A stretch of 64,000 bases of DNA. Source: an uncultured Bacteroidales bacterium (GTDB taxonomy: Bacteria; Bacteroidota; Bacteroidia; Bacteroidales; Bacteroidaceae). Below, in pieces: positions 53,701-64,000 of this stretch. Position 1 is the first letter of the stretch, and the number at the start of each line of letters is the position of its first letter. The notes beneath the pieces were generated by a model. That model saw only the letters and a program-made list of their open reading frames with translations, did no database searches and had not been told where the DNA came from. The position numbers were made by a program, and so were the translations under genes. Location: assembly GCA_902768605.1 (NCBI GenBank), contig CACXLY010000003.1:27668-91667 (forward strand), written 5' to 3'.

Positions 53701-54570
53701 GTTGGCCGCCACGGCGTTACTGCCGCTCGAACCCGACGAGATGTTATTCCAGCGGTTGCCGTTGGCGTCGGTCCCCGTCGTCTGATGTCCGCGGGTATTG
53801 TTGCTCGTCTCTCCGAAGTCGAAATACATCTTCTGCGTCATGGTGAGCTCCTGGTTGGGGCGCTCCAGTCCCTCCAGCTCCTCTATCTTCATGCAGTTGA
53901 GATAGACCATGATGCCCGAGGTCCTCTTGATGATTGTGAGGTCGATGTTGCCGCTTTTGTCAGGGAAGATGGGCTCAGATGTCAGGACGGCGTTGTTGTT
54001 GCCATTGTAGCCGCCGCTGCCTATCCCGGCACCCGACATCACCAGCTCCTCGCGCCAGCAGTTCTCGCCTGTCAGGTCAATCCATGCCGCCCTGGTGTCG
54101 GTCGCCGTACGCGAACCGAAGAGGCTGAAGCGGTAAGCCTTGCTGAGGTCGAGTCCCTTGATGTGGATGACGCCATAGTCCTGGTTGCCCTCGAGGAAGA
54201 TATAGTCTTGCGTGGCACTCTCGATGGCGAGGTCGCCGAGCAGCGACACGGAGGGGTTCTGCAGGCCGCCGTTTGTGTAGCCGTTGGTCGAGAAGCGCGA
54301 CGAGAGCTGCAAACGGCAGTCGGTCGCCGTGCCTTCAGCAGTCACGAGGCTGATGGTCTGCGGGTAAGCCTTGTCGGGTGCGCCCGTCCCCTTGCCGAAG
54401 ATGTTATTCCAGTGGTGTCCGTTCTTGTCGGCCCCGACGGTCTTATAGCCCTGACCCGACACGTTGTTCTGTCCGTAGTCGATGTAGAAAGTGCGGCCCA
54501 CGGCCTGTGCGCCTGAAGTCTGCCAGGCTGCCAGCAAAGCAAGTGTCAATAATGTCTTAATCGCTTTCAT
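50761..54570 (-). CDS. Large secreted multidomain SGNH/GDSL esterase
   Basis: From the ATG at 54570 the product is 1269 residues with a signal peptide (MKAIKTLLTLALLAAWQTSG). Two related N-terminal modules (FYIDYGQNNVSGQG ... WNNIFGKG and MYFDFGETSNNTRG ... WNNISSG) look like duplicated carbohydrate-binding domains. In the centre an SGNH core is visible: FGSSVANGQG, GGNTTNDLL, GLSLGNEG and DTYHQNTAGH, which give Ser, Gly, Asn and His blocks. After a LamG-like region and an F5/8-type sandwich comes the shared tail, IYNLSGQRLARVQKGVNIID then GKKIAVK. It probably deacetylates or de-esterifies a polysaccharide outside the cell. A TATCTTTG box lies 37 bp upstream. Confidence 0.84.
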   Translation of the reverse strand: MKAIKTLLTLALLAAWQTSGAQAVGRTFYIDYGQNNVSGQGYKTVGADKNGHHWNNIFGKGTGAPDKAYPQTISLVTAEGTATDCRLQLSSRFSTNGYTNGGLQNPSVSLLGDLAIESATQDYIFLEGNQDYGVIHIKGLDLSKAYRFSLFGSRTATDTRAAWIDLTGENCWREELVMSGAGIGSGGYNGNNNAVLTSEPIFPDKSGNIDLTIIKRTSGIMVYLNCMKIEELEGLERPNQELTMTQKMYFDFGETSNNTRGHQTTGTDANGNRWNNISSGSSGSNAVAANKIVAVKNSEGTSTGARFTVVVKTYTNGIDAGGNNDPSADDLGDLAIKTATEDYVFIDNGDVRSFKLGKLNTAHCYRFYIYGTRNHTDNRATLYTFKGQRTWTGGQTTSGSDIGGEGYHGNLRNILQTDYLYPDKDGNIFITYQRVFGMAHISAMRVEEYEGGTRPEEPLEFSMLSLSDNAEDVTFKALDANHYEAYARLDAGTFTLTGTADGEAVTLSSNGDGTFSTEGSTPFAVAEGCVARITVDTGNRLVTVLPVTMYVRGNMGAGSPVIPYKGGGVFEGEVTLRETASQQWVDKTMYFALNNDDALAIKRLKDADTRYVLGETEKGQNVENIYQNAGTYTITVNMKDMVYDIAAPIDENRISVFGSSVANGQGATDYKGYRYLYGQQLIARHREGRSETPFYTSNVSIGGNTTNDLLKRYDDLIRDFGRYVIFGLSLGNEGIHGASNQQAVFNQWRDNMLTLIRKVRADGKIPMVMNNYTRSDYNSDDYYYVKQLNLLIHEWDVASTNVLGAIDKGNGQWADGYVSDTYHQNTAGHAEFMYAMVPSLYDAIKAGKPQPVRNQSKSMTVEAGKRIYFEPEETVHPFTITVRLKGTEGQAFSLAQAVSLDEAVVRVNADGTVTYTAPSGSTITSTAKINDDAWHNITLTSYYAQRRTILYVDKAKAGEIGERLSKIAFVSVGDDANSREVSELSFWRSGMTPEEITAVCNGRMLKSSLEIYAPLGGIYAMDNLAQSTNKLHYGTARTKQYERASADVFFIPDEGTAGFGSGEDYDKLVDGNTATKWCLNGGDGNSIYNIFHASLPIYVTGYTITTANDNAQYTGRNPKAWTLYGSTSDSNPGLDDPSWEVIATVSNDSKLRDVNFTTYTYTLPAETAKAYQSFKWVITARKGGGTGVIQVSEFRPTFDDALVGLPLSDDDETGIIDLKGLDEYRDLQTLTDPRGLDDLSAAIYNLSGQRLARVQKGVNIIDGKKIAVK

Positions 54571-54606
54571 AAGTATAAAATAAGTGTATCCTGTCATTAT
54601 TCGCTG

Positions 54607-54614
54607 CAAAGATA
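54607..54614 (-). promoter_or_regulatory. -7 box (TATCTTTG) for the SGNH gene
   Basis: Reading minus, TATCTTTG lies 36 bp before the ATG at 54570. The -33 element is not clear. Confidence 0.5.
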
Positions 54615-54675
54615 ATGCTATTTTTTTGAATATGCAAGGATTCAGCAAAAAACTACACACGCTACGTTTGCAAAC

Positions 54676-54785
54676 GCGACACGCTGCGGTGGCATTTACA
54701 ACGTGTCGTGAAGGCGTTCATGACGTGATGTGAAGGCGCTCATGACGTGATGTGAAGGCGCTCACGACGTGTCGTGAGAGTGCTC
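54676..54785. repeat. 22-bp array I, five units
   Basis: Units start at 54676, 54698, 54720, 54742 and 54764, built from ACGACGTGTCG or ATGACGTGATG plus TGAAGGCGCTC-like halves. It lies between the promoter of the SGNH gene and the end of the GH18-A2M gene. Confidence 0.85.
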
Positions 54786-54829
54786 GCGACACGTCGTGAT
54801 TGCCAGGCGGACTGATGATGTCTCTCCGC

Positions 54830-61342
<6,513 letters not shown>

Positions 61343-61389
61343 AACTTCACACGTTGTATGACTTGATTCTTCGTGATGAATCGGTTGAA

Positions 61390-61455
61390 AGTTCATGTAC
61401 TTGCAATTGAAAGTTCATGTACTTGCAATTGAATGTACATGTACTTGCAAACTAC
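61390..61455. repeat. 22-bp array J, three units
   Basis: Units at 61390, 61412 and 61434, made of GTTCATGTACT or GTACATGTACT plus TGCAATTGAAA-like halves. It lies between the GH18-A2M start and the pepD stop. Confidence 0.85.
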
Positions 61456-61518
61456 TTGAAAGGACAAGTCGGGTCGCACATGCCGTCGTCATGGGCTGTG
61501 CGACCCGTCAACTGTCGT

Positions 61519-62928
61519 TTAGATTGCTTCCAAAAGCGCTTTGAGGAAGGGCCAGAACTTGGCCACCGAGGAGATGGAGCAGCGCTCGTCGGGCGTGTGG
61601 GGACTGCGCAGGGTGGGTCCAAAGCTGACGAGGTCCATGTTGGGATAGACGCCGCCTATGATGCTGCACTCCAGGCCGGCGTGGCAGACCTCCACCTTCG
61701 CCTCCTCGCCAAAGAGGTTGCGATACACCTCGACCATCTTCGCCACGATGGGACTGTCGAAGTTCGGCTGCCAGGCGCCGTAGTGCCCGCCAAACTCGAC
61801 CTTCATGCCAGCCATAGAGAAGCAGCACTCCTGCATTTCCAGGATGTACTCCATCATCGTCTCGCTGCTCGAGCGGGCCAGGATGAGGATGCTCGCCTCT
61901 TCAGCCGTGATGTTCACGATGCCGAGGTTCGAGCTCGTCTCTACCACGGAAGGGATGCTGGGAATGTGGCGCAAGACGCCGTCGTGGCAGGCCATGATGG
62001 CGTCCACGAGGTTGTCCTGTATCTCGAGAGGCACTTGGCCGGTCGGCATGGCAGCAAGCTCCACGGTCATCGTGATGCCTTCCTCCACGCCGCGAAGCTC
62101 GTCGCTGAAGACGTCCTGACAGTACTGGGCCAGCTCGCAGAGGTCGTCGTAGTTCTCCATCGGCACGGTGAGCACGACGGTTGCGGTGCGAGGGATGGCG
62201 TTGCGCATGTTGCCGCCCTGCCAGGAGCAAAGGCGAGCCTCGTCGTCGGCAATGGCCTGACGCACGAATCGCGCCATGAGTTTGTTGGCGTTGCCGCGGC
62301 CCTCGTTGATTTCCAAGCCGCTGTGGCCGCCTCGCAGCCCCTTGAGCGATACCTTCACCGTCATGTCGCCCTCCTCCAGGGCAACGGGCTTGTACTGCAT
62401 CGTGGCGCTGATGTTGACGCCTCCTGCCGAGCCAATCACGAACTCACCCATCGTCTCGTTGTCGATGTTCAGGAGGATGTCGCCCTTCAGCGTGTCGGCG
62501 GAGAGGTGGTCAACGCCATACATGCAGGTCTCCTCGTCGGCCGTGATGAGGGCCATGATGGCAGCCACGCCCATGCCGTCGTCGCTGCCCAGCGTCGTGC
62601 CCTTTGCCTTCACCCAGTCGCCGTCGATGTAAGTCTCGATGGGGTCTGTCTCGAAGTTGTGCGTGCTCTCGTCAATCTTCTGCGGCACCATGTCCATGTG
62701 CGCCTGCAGCACGGCTGTTTTGGCATTCTCCCTGCCTGGTGTGGCGGGCTTGCGCATCACGATGTTCTCGGCATTGTCCTTGAAGGCTTCTATGCCGTGC
62801 TCCTTTGCCCAGTCGAGCAGGAACTGCTGTATCTTCTGCAGATGTCCGCTTGGGCGCGGCACCTGTGTCAAGAGATAAAAGTTCTTCCAGATAATCTGAG
62901 GTTCAAGGTCTTTGATAAGCTTTTCCAT
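61519..62928 (-). CDS. pepD: Aminoacyl-histidine dipeptidase (M20C, PepD)
   Basis: From the ATG at 62928 the product is 469 residues. It has the M20C signature: EPQIIWKNFYLLTQVPRPSG, VLQAHMDMVPQK with the first metal His and Asp, GTTLGSDDGMGVAAIMAL, ADEETCMYGVDHL with the catalytic Glu, LRGGHSGLEINEGRGNANKL and HAGLECSIIGGVYPNMDLVS. It cleaves dipeptides such as beta-alanyl-histidine. Between AAIMAL and ITADEE the sequence seems about 13 residues shorter than I recall for the family, where a D...HGPIEAL segment usually lies. A TATCTTTG box is 34 bp upstream. Confidence 0.93.
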   Translation of the reverse strand: MEKLIKDLEPQIIWKNFYLLTQVPRPSGHLQKIQQFLLDWAKEHGIEAFKDNAENIVMRKPATPGRENAKTAVLQAHMDMVPQKIDESTHNFETDPIETYIDGDWVKAKGTTLGSDDGMGVAAIMALITADEETCMYGVDHLSADTLKGDILLNIDNETMGEFVIGSAGGVNISATMQYKPVALEEGDMTVKVSLKGLRGGHSGLEINEGRGNANKLMARFVRQAIADDEARLCSWQGGNMRNAIPRTATVVLTVPMENYDDLCELAQYCQDVFSDELRGVEEGITMTVELAAMPTGQVPLEIQDNLVDAIMACHDGVLRHIPSIPSVVETSSNLGIVNITAEEASILILARSSSETMMEYILEMQECCFSMAGMKVEFGGHYGAWQPNFDSPIVAKMVEVYRNLFGEEAKVEVCHAGLECSIIGGVYPNMDLVSFGPTLRSPHTPDERCSISSVAKFWPFLKALLEAI

Positions 62929-62961
62929 AGTCTTACGTTTTAATATTAATGATATTTTCAG

Positions 62962-62969
62962 CAAAGATA
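62962..62969 (-). promoter_or_regulatory. -7 box (TATCTTTG) for pepD
   Basis: Reading minus, TATCTTTG lies 34 bp before the ATG at 62928. Confidence 0.5.
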
Positions 62970-63034
62970 CACTTATTTCACGAGATAACGAGAAGTTCTG
63001 CGCGCAAAATAACGTCTTTTAAGCAAATTTGTCA

Positions 63035-63042
63035 TAACTTTG
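63035..63042 (+). promoter_or_regulatory. -7 box (TAACTTTG) for the ComF-like gene
   Basis: TAACTTTG lies 51 bp before the ATG at 63094. The upstream element is unclear. Confidence 0.45.
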
Positions 63043-63093
63043 CAAATGCTAAGACGGAAGGTACTTCACATTACTATATAATACACGCACGCG

Positions 63094-63783
63094 ATGAGTC
63101 TGCTCTCTGACCTGAAGGAACTGCTGCTGCCACGGCTCTGCCCGGTGTGCGGCAAACTGCTGGTGGAGAGCGAGGACGTGATGTGCGCCTTCTGCGCTAT
63201 CGGGCTGCCGCGCTATCGCGTCATGAACGCCAGCGACAACATGCTGCTGCGAATGCTTTGGGATAGAGCAGACATCAGGAAGGGCACGACATTCCTCTCC
63301 TACAACCACGAGTCGCCCTACCACAATCTTATCATCGACTTCAAGTTCCACAGCAAGCCCGACCTCGCCTTCCGCCTTGGGCAATGGGCTGCGATGGAGG
63401 CTAAGAGGCTGGACTTCTTCGAGGGCATCGATGCGTTTGTCCCTGTGCCGCTGACGCGTTGGCGACGTTGGGACCGCGGCTACAACCAGGCAGAGGTGCT
63501 GGCGCGGGGCATGGCGGAGGTGACGGGGTTGCCCGTCGTGAACCTCCTCAAGCGCACGAAGAACCGCAAGCCCCAATCGACGCTGAAGGGCGAAGCACGT
63601 CTCAAGAACGCTGAAGGCATCTACAAAGCCATCACGATTCCCGACGAATGGCGCGGCAAAACCTTTGTCCTCGTGGACGACGTCATGACGACCGGCTCGA
63701 CGCTTGCCAACTGCGCCCTCGCCCTGAAAGGTGCCGACAAAGACGCAACTATATGCATCTTCCCTCTTGCATATGCAGGATAA
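63094..63783 (+). CDS. ComF-family phosphoribosyltransferase-like protein
   Basis: The 229-residue protein has the N-terminal zinc-finger-like cysteines (RLCPVCGKLLVESEDVMCAF, with CAFC) and a double-zinc and phosphoribosyltransferase fold with FVPVPLTRWRRWDRGYNQAE and the PRPP loop VLVDDVMTTGSTLANCALAL. In Gram-positives ComF supports DNA uptake during competence; in Bacteroidetes it is commonly called an amidophosphoribosyltransferase-like protein. A TAACTTTG box lies 52 bp upstream. It is followed by an inverted A/T-rich repeat and the gdhA promoter, so it is probably monocistronic. Confidence 0.93.
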   Translation: MSLLSDLKELLLPRLCPVCGKLLVESEDVMCAFCAIGLPRYRVMNASDNMLLRMLWDRADIRKGTTFLSYNHESPYHNLIIDFKFHSKPDLAFRLGQWAAMEAKRLDFFEGIDAFVPVPLTRWRRWDRGYNQAEVLARGMAEVTGLPVVNLLKRTKNRKPQSTLKGEARLKNAEGIYKAITIPDEWRGKTFVLVDDVMTTGSTLANCALALKGADKDATICIFPLAYAG

Positions 63784-63807
63784 TGTAACAAAAAGCGACG
63801 TATTTTG

Positions 63808-63830
63808 AACTTTTTCTTTCAAAAAGTTGC
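63808..63830. terminator. A/T-rich inverted repeat between the ComF-like gene and gdhA
   Basis: AACTTTTT and AAAAAGTT flank a short CTTTC loop. It may terminate the ComF-like transcript, but it sits next to the gdhA -33 region, so a regulatory role is equally possible. Confidence 0.4.
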
Positions 63831-63857
63831 AAGATTGCACTTTTTGCTGTACATTTG
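63827..63857 (+). promoter_or_regulatory. Promoter for gdhA
   Basis: TTG at 63827-63829, a 20-bp spacer and TACATTTG at 63850-63857; the ATG is at 63905. Confidence 0.6.
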
Positions 63858-63904
63858 CACCCGGATAACGAATTAACCATTAGCTTAACAAATTAATTTA
63901 TTCT

Positions 63905-64000
63905 ATGGACGCAAAGAAAGTCTTGGAAGATCTGAAAAGACGCTTCCCCAATGAACCTGAGTATCATCAGGCAGTAGAAGAGGTGCTGGGCACTATCGAA
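63905..64000 (+). CDS. gdhA: NADP-type glutamate dehydrogenase, N-terminal fragment
   Basis: The first 32 codons (MDAKKVLEDLKRRFPNEPEY, HQAVEEVLGTIE) match the start of the Bacteroidales hexameric glutamate dehydrogenase, which in related species is nearly identical in this stretch. The gene continues past the right edge of the window. It makes glutamate from 2-oxoglutarate and ammonia. A TACATTTG box at 63850 with TTG about 20 bp upstream gives a leader of roughly 45 nt. Only the fragment is seen, so catalytic residues cannot be checked, but the identity is well supported by the sequence. Confidence 0.88.
   Translation, partial: MDAKKVLEDLKRRFPNEPEYHQAVEEVLGTIE

Noticed and set aside
52363..54516. 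A 717-codon open frame on the plus strand
   Set aside because: It is antisense to the SGNH gene, which has clear domains, signal peptide and promoter; the frame reflects codon bias. The same applies to the long plus frames at 6657-8888 and 36565-37920.

Overview
The window reads as a chromosomal segment of a Bacteroidales bacterium, most likely Prevotella-like. The evidence is the repeated TAnnTTTG promoter box (sometimes with TTTG 19-20 bp upstream), a type III glutamine synthetase, a GT3-type glycogen synthase beside a short glucan phosphorylase, a DUF3667 protein, Tat-type lipoprotein oxidoreductases, and several large secreted proteins that share a C-terminal tail ending in GkKvavK or similar. 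The genus is inferred. I saw no rRNA, tRNA, CRISPR, transposase or phage genes.

Layout. 1-8912 (minus): an export-polysaccharide operon with an SLBB outer-membrane exporter, chain-length regulator, Wzy-like polymerase, WecB, a GT4 glycosyltransferase, a Wzx-like flippase and the start of a pyruvyl transferase. 9588-17144 (plus): a second surface-glycan cluster with a GNAT protein, YdjC deacetylase, two GT2 enzymes, a hexapeptide acyltransferase, a WbsX protein, a CapA-like protein and a TupA-like ATP-grasp protein. 17134-21040 (minus): an alginate-lyase-family protein, a GT2, a zinc-ribbon coiled coil and a Nif3 protein. 21202-25573 (plus): aguA-aguB, making putrescine from agmatine, then glnN. 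26216-34647 (minus): two very large secreted glycosidases (GH5-GH43 and GH2-propeller) with DUF3667 between them. 35769-42202 (minus): trmO, a MATE transporter, glycogen phosphorylase and glycogen synthase. 42531-46912 (plus): a candidate periplasmic sugar redox operon (small secreted protein, tetraheme NapC fused to a SUMF1-like domain, Tat lipoprotein Gfo/Idh/MocA oxidoreductase, Tat lipoprotein TIM-barrel protein). 47265-54570 (minus): cohesin-like and dockerin-bearing secreted proteins, a J-domain protein, a PD-(D/E)XK nuclease and a multidomain SGNH esterase. 54830-62928 (minus): a GH18 chitinase fused to an alpha-2-macroglobulin, and pepD. 63094-64000 (plus): a ComF-like protein and the start of gdhA.

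The most unusual signal lies in and around the genes. Ten short arrays have a unit of exactly 22 bp. The words differ between arrays, but half-unit words recur in different combinations, and most arrays sit against gene 3' ends. A second class of degenerate arrays has fixed 7-, 8- or 9-bp units. Several of these are translated: the first 35 codons of the chain-length regulator, the tail of the MATE protein, and segments in TrmO, GH2 and the GH18-A2M protein. There are also two copies of a roughly 100-bp hairpin element with covarying arms, an intergenic palindrome that also occurs in frame inside glnN, and a 264-bp tandem repeat (12 x 22).

Biologically, the region combines surface-polysaccharide assembly, secreted polysaccharide breakdown, glycogen storage and nitrogen assimilation (glnN, gdhA, agu). 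All functions are inferred from sequence motifs and family knowledge; no database search was run.
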